A stretch of 64,000 nt of DNA from Klenkia taihuensis (GTDB lineage: Bacteria; Actinomycetota; Actinomycetes; Mycobacteriales; Geodermatophilaceae), in the NCBI RefSeq assembly GCF_900112525.1, contig NZ_FOMD01000003.1, positions 558,001 to 622,000 of the forward strand. Reading direction: 5' to 3'. The translations under genes were made by a program, and so were the position numbers. Under the pieces are notes generated by a model. That model saw only the letters and a list, made by a program, of their open reading frames with translations, was not told the origin of the DNA and ran no database searches. Of the stretch, positions 19,255 through 25,869 are shown one piece after another (positions within the stretch are counted from its first letter, which is position 1; the number at the start of each line of letters is the position of its first letter).

Positions 19255-20171
19255 GCGCAGAGGTCATCGACGGGCGCGCGTGCGCCCGTCGGCTGAAGGA
19301 GCAGCTGGTCCGCGACGTGTCCGCGGCCCGGGCGGACGGCGTGGGCATCGGCCTGGCGACCCTGGCGGTCGGCGACCAGTACAGCGCCGGGGCCTACGAG
19401 CGCCGGCTGCGGCGGCTGGCCGCCGAGGTGGGCGTGCCCTACCTGCACCGGTCGCTGCCCGGCACGGCGAGCGAGGCCGACGTGCTGGCCGAGCTCGAGG
19501 TGCTGGGCGCGGACCCGTCGGTGACGGGGATCCTCGTGCTGCGCCCGCTGCCGCCGGGCATCGACGAGGCGCGGGTGTTCCGCGCCGTCGACCCGCTGAA
19601 GGACGTCGAGAGCGTGCACCCGGAGAACGCCGGCCTGCTGGCGCTCGGCGTGCCGCGGTTCGTGCCCTCGACCGCCGCCTCGGTCTTCCACCTGCTCGAC
19701 ACCTGGCTGGACTCCGTGGGCGAGGACCGGGCCGCGTTCTACCACCGGGCGAACATCGTCGTCGTCGGCCGGTCCAACAACGTCGGCAAGCCGGCGATCA
19801 GCCTGGGCTACGAGCGGCAGGCCACCGTGCAGTCGGTGGACGAGTGGGCCGACCGCACCACCGGCATCGGCCGGCACACCCGGTGGGCCGACGTCCTGGT
19901 GGTCGCCGCCGGCAAGGCCGGCCTGATCAGGGCCGAGCACGTCAGCGAGGGCGCCGTCGTCATCGACGTCGGCATCAACCCCCGCACCGGTGCCGACGGG
20001 AGCGTGCACATGGTCGGGGACGTCGACTTCGAGTCGGTGGCGCCCCGCGTCCGCGCCATCACCCCGGTCCCCGGTGGCGTCGGCCCGGTGACCGACGTCT
20101 GGCTGCTGCGCAACACCGTCACCGCGGCCCGGCTCGTCGCCGGGGCCCGTACCCCCGTGGAGGTGCCATGA
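19251..20171 (+). CDS. folD: FolD-like methylene-THF dehydrogenase lacking the cyclohydrolase lysine
   Basis: A 306-residue FolD-family protein. The dinucleotide-binding half is standard: VVVGRSNNVGKPA, ADVLVVAAGKAGLI, VIDVGIN, ITPVPGGVGPVT. The folate half is altered. The motif aligned to YVxxK is Y49-ERRL53, so the lysine needed for cyclohydrolase activity (Lys54 in E. coli, Lys56 in human) is Leu. The Gln in ILVQLPLP is also Leu (ILVLRPLP), and KDVDG reads KDVES. I infer a methylene-THF dehydrogenase that makes methenyl-THF but hydrolyses it poorly or not at all, like monofunctional yeast MTD1. An FchA-like protein two genes downstream could supply the missing step. GTG 19251 overlaps the metF stop. 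Confidence 0.85.
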   Translation: MSAEVIDGRACARRLKEQLVRDVSAARADGVGIGLATLAVGDQYSAGAYERRLRRLAAEVGVPYLHRSLPGTASEADVLAELEVLGADPSVTGILVLRPLPPGIDEARVFRAVDPLKDVESVHPENAGLLALGVPRFVPSTAASVFHLLDTWLDSVGEDRAAFYHRANIVVVGRSNNVGKPAISLGYERQATVQSVDEWADRTTGIGRHTRWADVLVVAAGKAGLIRAEHVSEGAVVIDVGINPRTGADGSVHMVGDVDFESVAPRVRAITPVPGGVGPVTDVWLLRNTVTAARLVAGARTPVEVP

Positions 20172-21040
20172 CCCCGCCCCTGGGTGCCCAGCACGGCGTG
20201 CTGCTGCTGCACTGCCCCGACGCCCCCGGCATCGTGCACGCGGTCACGGGTGTGCTGGTCGACCAGTCCTGCACGATCGTGCAGAGCGCTCAGTTCGGCA
20301 GCGCCAGCACCGGTGAGTTCTTCATGCGGGTGGAGTTCGCCCACCTCGACGGCAGTCCGCTGGACCTCGACGCCGTCCGCGCCGCCGTGCAGCCGCTGGC
20401 CGACCGGTTCGGGATGACGTGGACGCTCGCCGACCGCAGCCGGCGACCGCGCGTCGTGGTCATGGTGAGCAAGTTCGCGCACTGCCTCAACGACCTGCTG
20501 TTCCGCAACTCGGTGGGGGAGTTGGCCCTGGACGTCGTCGCCGTGGTGTCCAACCACCCCGACCTCGGTCGCGTCGCGGACAGCTTCGGCGTGCCCTTCG
20601 TGCACATCCCGGTCACCCCCGACACCAAGGCCGAGGCCGAGGCGCAGCTGCTCGAGCTGGTCGAGTCCGAGCAGGTCGAGCTGGTCGTGCTGGCCCGGTA
20701 CATGCAGATCCTGTCCGACGGGCTGTGCCGCGCGCTCGAGGGCCGGGCGATCAACATCCACCACTCGATGCTGCCCAGCTTCAAGGGCGCCCGGCCCTAC
20801 CACCAGGCGCACGCCCGCGGCGTGAAGGTCATCGGCGCCACGGCGCACTACGTCACCGCCGACCTGGACGAGGGCCCCATCATCGAGCAGGAGCTCATCC
20901 GGGTGGACCACTCCCACAGCCCCGACGACCTCGCCGCCCGGGGCCGCGAGGCGGAGAGCCGAGCGCTGGCCCGGGCCGTCCGGTGGCACACCGAGACCCG
21001 GGTCGCGGTGGTGGGCAACCGCACCGTCGTCTTCGCGTGA
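20168..21040 (+). CDS. purU: Formyltetrahydrofolate deformylase
   Basis: Hydrolyses 10-formyl-THF to formate and THF, 290 residues, the usual PurU length. An N-terminal ACT-like regulatory domain (~1-85, CPDAPGIVHAVTGVLV) precedes a formyltransferase-fold domain (MVSKFAHCLNDLLFR) with catalytic region INIHHSMLPSFKGARPYHQA and the Asp-containing loop TADLDEGPIIEQE. In this operon it would be the exit of the demethylation C1 route, freeing THF for another round and releasing the methyl carbon as formate. Its start overlaps folD (ATGA) and its stop overlaps the next gene (GTGA). Confidence 0.92.
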   Translation: MTPPLGAQHGVLLLHCPDAPGIVHAVTGVLVDQSCTIVQSAQFGSASTGEFFMRVEFAHLDGSPLDLDAVRAAVQPLADRFGMTWTLADRSRRPRVVVMVSKFAHCLNDLLFRNSVGELALDVVAVVSNHPDLGRVADSFGVPFVHIPVTPDTKAEAEAQLLELVESEQVELVVLARYMQILSDGLCRALEGRAINIHHSMLPSFKGARPYHQAHARGVKVIGATAHYVTADLDEGPIIEQELIRVDHSHSPDDLAARGREAESRALARAVRWHTETRVAVVGNRTVVFA

Positions 21041-21663
21041 CGGAGCTGGCCGGCCGGTCCCTGGGCGCGTTCCTCGACGACCTGGCCGCGCGCGTGCCCG
21101 CACCGGGGGGAGGCGCGAGTGCGGGGGTCCACCTCGCACAGGCCGGTGCGCTGCTCGGCATGGTCGCGGCCTGCAGCACCGGTCCGCGGTACGCCCAGCA
21201 CGCCGACCGGGTCGCCGCCGTCGCCGCCGTGGCCGAGGAGGAGTGCCACCGGGGCCTGCAGCTCGCCGCCGCCGACGCGGCCGCCTTCACCGCCGTCGGC
21301 GTGGCCCACCGGATACCCCGCGGGTCCGACGGGGAGCGCGTCGCGCGCGACCGGGCCGTGCAGCAGGCCCTCGCCGGCGCCGTGCGTCCCCCGGTCGAGG
21401 TGGTGCGCGGAGCGGCGCGGCTGCTGGACGCGGCCGAGCAGCTGCTGCCGGTCGCCAACCCCACCGTGCTGACCGACGTCGGCGCGGCGACCGAGGCGGC
21501 CCGGGCGGCGGCCACCACGGCCCGGTTGGTCATCCTCGTCAACCTGCGCGAGCTGACCGACCCGGGCGCCCGCTCGGCGTGCACGCCCGGCCTGGCCGTC
21601 GTCGAGGAGGTGGTGGCCCGGGCCGCCGAGGTCGACCGGCGGGTCCGGGAGCGGGTGCGCTGA
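21037..21663 (+). CDS. Cyclodeaminase/cyclohydrolase family protein (FchA/FTCD C-terminal-like)
   Basis: A 208-residue, mostly helical protein with the FTCD cyclodeaminase opening LGAFLDDLAARVPAPGGGASAG and a central helical region ending in NPTVLTDVGAAT. The family contains formimino-THF cyclodeaminases and the methenyl-THF cyclohydrolase FchA. No formiminotransferase domain is present, and the gene closes a C1-THF operon whose FolD lacks its cyclohydrolase lysine. Conversion of methenyl-THF to 10-formyl-THF is therefore the best inference, feeding PurU. GTG 21037 overlaps purU by four bases. The gene converges with the SDR operon after nine bases. Confidence 0.8.
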   Translation: MTELAGRSLGAFLDDLAARVPAPGGGASAGVHLAQAGALLGMVAACSTGPRYAQHADRVAAVAAVAEEECHRGLQLAAADAAAFTAVGVAHRIPRGSDGERVARDRAVQQALAGAVRPPVEVVRGAARLLDAAEQLLPVANPTVLTDVGAATEAARAAATTARLVILVNLRELTDPGARSACTPGLAVVEEVVARAAEVDRRVRERVR

Positions 21664-21672
21664 CCCCGCCGC

Positions 21673-22392
21673 TCAGCGAAGCAGGCCGCCGCCGTCGACC
21701 ACCAGGACCTGGCCCGTGGTGAGCCGGCCGTCGGGGCCGGCCAGGTAGGACACCATGCCGGCGACCTCGACGCCGGTGACCGGCTCGGGGATGGCCTGCT
21801 GCGCGCGGGTGCGGGCGAACACCTCCGGGCCGGAGTGGGCCCGGGTGCCCGGGGTCTCCACCTGGGCCGGCACGACCGCGTTCACGGTGATCCGGTGCTC
21901 GCCGAGCTCCCGGGCCATCACCCGGGTCATGCCGAGGACGGCGCCCTTGCTGGCGACGTAGGCCAGCTGTCCGGGGGCCCCGGTGAAGAACGTCCGGCTG
22001 CCCAGGTTCACCACCCGGCCGTGCCCCGGGGCATCGCGCAGCTGCGGGAAGCAGGCCTGGGTCATCAGCAGGGTGCCGACGGCGTTGACGTCGAAGTAGC
22101 GGTGCAGCTGCTCGGGCGTGGCCTCGAGGAAGCTCGCCCGGCCGGACAGCAGCCCGGCGTCGTTCACCAGCACGTCCACCCGCCCCAGCCGGTCCACGAC
22201 CGCGGCCACCGTGGTGGCGACGGCGTCGGGGTCGGTGACGTCGCAGGTCCACCAGGTGACGCCGTCGACCTCCCCGGGGGCGGCGACGTCGAGGCCCGCC
22301 ACGGTGAACCCGTCGGCGACCAGCCGGGCGGCGATGTCCGCGCCGATGCCGCCGGCCGCCCCGGTGACGACGGCGACGCCTGCGGTGCTCAC
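21673..22392 (-). CDS. Short-chain dehydrogenase/reductase, last gene of the GalB-LigK operon
   Basis: A 239-residue NAD(P)-dependent SDR. It has TGAAGGIG for nucleotide binding, VNDAGLL in place of the usual NAG motif, Ser in VVNLGSR, the catalytic pair in AYVASKGA, and the C-terminal [17 protein letters not shown] 22392 overlaps the upstream gene by four bases. As last gene of galB-ligK-hydrolase-isomerase-SDR it may oxidise or reduce an aromatic or ring-cleavage intermediate, for instance a benzyl alcohol or aldehyde feeding the pathway, but the substrate cannot be read. Confidence 0.85.
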   Translation of the reverse strand: MSTAGVAVVTGAAGGIGADIAARLVADGFTVAGLDVAAPGEVDGVTWWTCDVTDPDAVATTVAAVVDRLGRVDVLVNDAGLLSGRASFLEATPEQLHRYFDVNAVGTLLMTQACFPQLRDAPGHGRVVNLGSRTFFTGAPGQLAYVASKGAVLGMTRVMARELGEHRITVNAVVPAQVETPGTRAHSGPEVFARTRAQQAIPEPVTGVEVAGMVSYLAGPDGRLTTGQVLVVDGGGLLR

Positions 22393-22664
22393 CGCTCCTG
22401 CGGGTGGGTGGCCAGCGCCTCGACGCGCACGTCCATGTGCTTCCACATCGGCAGCGAGACCAGGGCGTCGTGCAGCTCGGCGGGGTCGGCGGCCTCGTAG
22501 AGCCCGACGGTGGCGTTGCGGCCTGGCACCCGCCACAGCCGCTTGAGCACCCCGGCGTCCCGCAGCTCCTGGGCGCGGGCGCGCTCGCCGGCGCGCAGGG
22601 ACTCCCGGACGTCGTCGGGGGTGTCGGCGGGCAGCAGGTTCTCGGTGCGGACCAGGAACTCCAC
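22389..22664 (-). CDS. Muconolactone delta-isomerase-like small protein
   Basis: A 91-residue protein resembling the CatC family, of the same length: MEFLVRTENLLPAD, then RERARAQELRDAGVLKRLWRVPG and GLYEAADPAELHDALVSLPMW. CatC moves a double bond in muconolactone of the ortho-cleavage pathway. No other ortho-pathway gene is nearby, so here it may act as a tautomerase or isomerase of 4-oxalomesaconate or a related dienoate. GTG 22664 has GGAGA seven bases upstream; the frame stays open far upstream but overlaps the hydrolase gene there. It overlaps the SDR start by four bases. Confidence 0.75.
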   Translation of the reverse strand: MEFLVRTENLLPADTPDDVRESLRAGERARAQELRDAGVLKRLWRVPGRNATVGLYEAADPAELHDALVSLPMWKHMDVRVEALATHPQER

Positions 22665-22678
22665 GGCGGTCTCCGTTC

Positions 22679-23383
22679 TCAGCGGGTCAGTCGGTCGAGC
22701 AGGGCGGCGAGCTCGTCGGGGGCGGTGACCATGGCCTCGTGGCCGGTGGCGATCTCGTGCACCGGCCAGCCCTTCGCCCGGGCCCGGTCGGCCTGGGCGG
22801 CGAAGACCCGCATCCAGTCGGTGCACTCGACGAACGCCGCGGGCACGGCGTCGACGGCGCCGGTGAGCCGCAGCGGGTCGAGGTAGGTCCGCCACGGGTG
22901 CGGCGTGAGCTTGGGGGTCAGCCAGTCGACGTCGGCCTGGTCGGTCACCCCGAGCACCGAGAGCTTGCGGACGGCGACCAGCCAGCCGAACCCCTGCTGC
23001 TCGGCGGACTCGGCCCAGTGGTGGGCCACGGTCTCCGGCAGCAGGTCGCGGGCGCACTCGCCGTCCTCGCCGACGAACGCGTCCAGGTGCACCCGCAGCG
23101 CGACCCGCTCGGGCACCCGGTCGGCGACGGCGGTGACCACCTGACCGGCGTAGCTGTGCCCGACGAGCACGACGTCGCGCAGGTCCAGGGTCTCCAGCAC
23201 CCGGACGACGTCCTCGACGTGGGTGTCCAGCCCGACCATCGGGGTGAGCAGGTGCGCCCGCTCCGACAGGCCGGTGAGCGTGGGGGCGAGCACGGCGTGC
23301 CCCGCGGCGCGCAGCGGTGCGGCGACGCGGTCCCAGCACCACCCGCCGTGCCAGGCGCCGTGCACCAGGACGAACGTGCTCAC
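22679..23383 (-). CDS. Alpha/beta hydrolase, methylesterase-like
   Basis: A 234-residue serine hydrolase. It opens with FVLVHGAWHGGWCWDRV, resembling plant methylesterases such as the salicylate methylesterase group, and has nucleophile elbow VGHSYAG and a C-terminal His in ATGHEAM. GTG 23383 overlaps the ligK-like stop by four bases. If the dioxygenase opens 3-O-methylgallate directly, the product keeps the methyl as an ester (CHMOD in Sphingobium); a methylesterase in the same operon would fit that branch. This is inference; other esters are possible. Confidence 0.82.
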   Translation of the reverse strand: MSTFVLVHGAWHGGWCWDRVAAPLRAAGHAVLAPTLTGLSERAHLLTPMVGLDTHVEDVVRVLETLDLRDVVLVGHSYAGQVVTAVADRVPERVALRVHLDAFVGEDGECARDLLPETVAHHWAESAEQQGFGWLVAVRKLSVLGVTDQADVDWLTPKLTPHPWRTYLDPLRLTGAVDAVPAAFVECTDWMRVFAAQADRARAKGWPVHEIATGHEAMVTAPDELAALLDRLTR

Positions 23384-24099
23384 GCGTCACCGTCGGCTGC
23401 GTCGCCGTCCACCGCGTCGCCGTCCAGGTAGGTGACCCCGAGCCGTTCCAGGGTGGGGCGCAGGTCGTAGAGGTCCAGGCCGAGGACGCCGTCGCGGAAC
23501 TGCTGCCGCTTGGCCTCCTCGTTCGCCTCCCGGGCGGCCGCGGCGGCCACCACGGCGGGGACGTCGGCCAGCGGCACGCACATCACCCCGTCGTCGTCGG
23601 CGACCACGGCGTCCCCGGGGGTGATCAGCCGGCCGGCGACGACGACGGGCACGTTGACCGACCCGGGGACCGCCTTGGCCGTGCCCTGCGCGTGCACCGC
23701 GCGGGACCACACGGGGAAGCCCATCGCGGTGAGCTCGGCGACGTCCCGGACACCGGCGTCGGTGACCAGCCCGAGGACGCCGCGCGCGGCCAGCTGGGTG
23801 GCGAACAGTTCGCCGAACATGCCGTCGGTGCTGCGCGAGGTGGTGGCGATGACCAGCACGTCGCCGGCCCGGCACTGCTCGATGCAGGCGTGCACCATCA
23901 GGTTGTCGCCGGGGTGGGAGAGCACGGTGACCGCGCGGCCCGCGATCCGGGCGCCGGGGTAGATCGGCCGCAGCTCCGGACCGACCAGACCGGTGCGGCC
24001 GGCGGCCTCGTGCGCGGTGGCGACGCCGGAGCGGGCCAGGGCGGCGAGGTCCTCGGGGGCCGGCCCCCTCGACGTGCGGACGACGACGTGCCGGCTCAC
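23380..24099 (-). CDS. 4-carboxy-4-hydroxy-2-oxoadipate aldolase-like protein (LigK/GalC; RraA fold)
   Basis: A 239-residue RraA-fold class II aldolase. GTG 24099 is chosen because it overlaps the upstream gene by four bases and begins the conserved sequence. It has SGVATAHEAAGRTGL, PGDNLMVHACIEQCRAGDVLVIA, the metal and substrate site LVTDAGVRDVAEL, and GDAVVADDDGVMCVP. LigK/GalC enzymes split CHA into pyruvate and oxaloacetate, the last step of gallate and protocatechuate 4,5-cleavage. RraA and oxaloacetate decarboxylases share the fold, but the longer C-terminal region (~230 residues in all) and operon context favour the aldolase. Confidence 0.85.
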   Translation of the reverse strand: MSRHVVVRTSRGPAPEDLAALARSGVATAHEAAGRTGLVGPELRPIYPGARIAGRAVTVLSHPGDNLMVHACIEQCRAGDVLVIATTSRSTDGMFGELFATQLAARGVLGLVTDAGVRDVAELTAMGFPVWSRAVHAQGTAKAVPGSVNVPVVVAGRLITPGDAVVADDDGVMCVPLADVPAVVAAAAAREANEEAKRQQFRDGVLGLDLYDLRPTLERLGVTYLDGDAVDGDAADGDA

Positions 24100-24821
24100 C
24101 GGAGCTCCGACCCGACCGAGGGGAAGGTGCGGCGGAAGGCCTCGGCGTGGGTGACCTGCGCGGGGGCGCCGTTGCGGCGGGCCTGCACCCCGCGGCGGGT
24201 GCCGAGGTCGGTGTAGTAGTCGACGAGGTGGCCCTGGCCGCCGGCCATGCAGCGCATCGCCTCGAGCTTGCGGTCCCAGACGGGGGAGACGTCCAGCAGC
24301 AGGTCGGGGAGGAAGCCGCAGACCTCGGGCTGGTGCGGCTCGTACTGGAACACCTGGGCGGCGCCCAGCGGCGTCGTCGAGGGGTCGTGGCCGTGGGCCT
24401 GGGCGACCATGCGGGTGCGCAGGGTCGTGGCGTGGGCCAGGTCGTGGTCGGTGTTGTACGGGTCGCGGGCGACGTGGGTGAGCAGGACGTCGGGGGAGTG
24501 CTCGCGCAGGATGTCGACCAGGCGGTCCTCGGCGGCGTCGTCGACCCGCAGCGGGTAGTCCCCGAGGTCCAGGAACTCCACGCTGGCGCCCAGCGCCGCG
24601 GCCGCCGCGGTGGACTCCTCGCGGCGGGCGTCCTTGACCCCCTGCAGCGTCATGCCCTCGCGCTGCCACAGACCCTGGGACTCCCCGCGCTCGCCGAAGC
24701 TGAGGCAGACCACGTGGACGGCCGCGCCCCGGCCGGCGTACAGCGCCAGCGCACCGCCGGCGCGCCAGACGAAGTCGGCGGCGTGCGCGCTGACGACCAG
24801 CACGGAGCCTGGGTCGGCCAT
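24096..24821 (-). CDS. 4-oxalomesaconate hydratase-like protein (GalB; PIG-L/LmbE family)
   Basis: A 241-residue PIG-L/LmbE-fold protein. ATG 24821 has GGAAGG eight bases upstream. The metal motif normally AHPDD reads SAHAADF, keeping His13 and Asp16, and further metal or acid residues are in LTHVARDPYNTDHDLAH. GalB of Pseudomonas putida is a zinc-dependent LmbE-family protein that hydrates 4-oxalomesaconate to CHA instead of deacetylating a sugar. Directly upstream of a LigK-like aldolase, that is the favoured role. Mycothiol deacetylases (MshB, Mca) share the fold but are longer (about 290-300) and keep HPDD. First gene of a five-gene operon. Confidence 0.82.
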   Translation of the reverse strand: MADPGSVLVVSAHAADFVWRAGGALALYAGRGAAVHVVCLSFGERGESQGLWQREGMTLQGVKDARREESTAAAAALGASVEFLDLGDYPLRVDDAAEDRLVDILREHSPDVLLTHVARDPYNTDHDLAHATTLRTRMVAQAHGHDPSTTPLGAAQVFQYEPHQPEVCGFLPDLLLDVSPVWDRKLEAMRCMAGGQGHLVDYYTDLGTRRGVQARRNGAPAQVTHAEAFRRTFPSVGSELR

Positions 24822-24856
24822 GGGGAACACCTTCCGTCGACGGGCTCGGCGTCCCG

Positions 24857-24863
24857 ACGCTAG
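24857..24863 (-). promoter_or_regulatory. Proposed -10 box CTAGCGT of the galB-ligK operon
   Basis: On the minus strand CTAGCGTCG lies about 36 bases before ATG 24821, the fourth copy in the aromatic block. About 45 bases further upstream the plus strand reads GCTACGTCATCCG (24907-24919), which shares GCTACGTCA with 16858-16866 before the second O-demethylase gene. Confidence 0.5.
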
Positions 24864-24930
24864 GCGGGGAGCGGACGGCGGCCGACGCCTCTCCGTCCCC
24901 TCCCCGCTACGTCATCCGTCCCGGTCGCGC

Positions 24931-25824
24931 TCAGCCACGGAGCAGGTCGACCAGGTGCCTCCGCGCCGCGGCGCCCTCGGGGACGGGCAGCAGCGGCCAG
25001 ACGTGCACCATCCCGGGGCCGTCCTGGTCGTCGACCTCCACCCCGGCCGCCCGCGCCCGCTGCACCAGCAGCCGGACGTCGGGGTGGGTGATGTCCAGCG
25101 AGCCGCCGAACACCGTCAGCGGACCGAGCCCGGCGAGGTCCCCGGCCAGCGGGCTGACCAGCGGGTCGTCCAGCGCCAGCCCGTCGCGCCACAGGTCGAT
25201 CGCCACCCGCGTGCCGGGCCGGGCCAGCCACGGGTCGGTGGGCTCGACCCGGTCGATCTCCGGGTTGGCCAGCGACAGGTCCAGGGCGGGGGAGATGAGC
25301 ACCGTGCGGCGCAGCGCGGGCACGCCCCGGTCGCGCAGCAGCAGCGTGGCCGACAGCGCGATCTGCCCGCCGGCCGAGTCCCCCATGACGGTCACCCGGT
25401 CCGCGCCGTGCTGCTCCACGAGCCCGGCCAGCAGGTCGGCCACCGCGGGGACGACGACGCCCGCGGTGCCGACCGGCGTGAGCGGGTAGATAGGCACGGT
25501 CACCGTCACCCCGCTGTGCCGGACCAGGTGGGCGACCAGCCGCCAGTGGAACGGGCTGATCTCGAACGCCCACGCCCCGCCGTGCGCGTAGAGCGCGTGC
25601 TGCCCGGACGCCGGGCCCTCGGGCGCGACCACGTAGACCGGCCACCCCGACTCGTGGCCCACGCCGACCTGCACCCCGCGCAACCGGGCGGGCGGGCCGT
25701 AGGCCTGCGGCCGCAGCGCGACCTCGGCCAGCCGCTCGCGCATGCCCTCCGGCGTGGCGAACGTGCGCTTGCGACCCATGAGGCGGAGCAGCGGGGGCAG
25801 GAGGCGGCTGAGGGCGCTGGGCAC
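24931..25824 (-). CDS. Alpha/beta hydrolase, hormone-sensitive lipase family
   Basis: A 297-residue esterase. The HSL oxyanion motif reads YAHGGAWAF, the nucleophile elbow is VMGDSAGGQIA, the Asp is near GSLDITHPD and the His is in GMVHVWPLLP. GTG 25824 opens the frame. It follows the aldo/keto reductase gene by 45 bases on the same strand and precedes the galB operon by 109 bases, so it is probably the third gene of SDR-AKR-esterase. Substrate is unknown; short acyl esters are usual for the family. Confidence 0.87.
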   Translation of the reverse strand: MPSALSRLLPPLLRLMGRKRTFATPEGMRERLAEVALRPQAYGPPARLRGVQVGVGHESGWPVYVVAPEGPASGQHALYAHGGAWAFEISPFHWRLVAHLVRHSGVTVTVPIYPLTPVGTAGVVVPAVADLLAGLVEQHGADRVTVMGDSAGGQIALSATLLLRDRGVPALRRTVLISPALDLSLANPEIDRVEPTDPWLARPGTRVAIDLWRDGLALDDPLVSPLAGDLAGLGPLTVFGGSLDITHPDVRLLVQRARAAGVEVDDQDGPGMVHVWPLLPVPEGAAARRHLVDLLRG

Positions 25825-25869
25825 CGGCCGAGTCTGCCCCGCCGCTGCCGGGCCGACCTCCCGGCAGCG

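Noticed and set aside
22389-22664. Evidence for a beta-ketoadipate (catechol ortho) pathway from the CatC-like gene
   Set aside because: No catA, catB or pca genes are present in the window; the CatC-like gene alone does not make that pathway.
24096-24821. Mycothiol deacetylase MshB or conjugate amidase Mca
   Set aside because: Too short, HPDD motif altered, and it sits in an operon with a LigK-like aldolase; mshC is 27 kb away in a different cluster.
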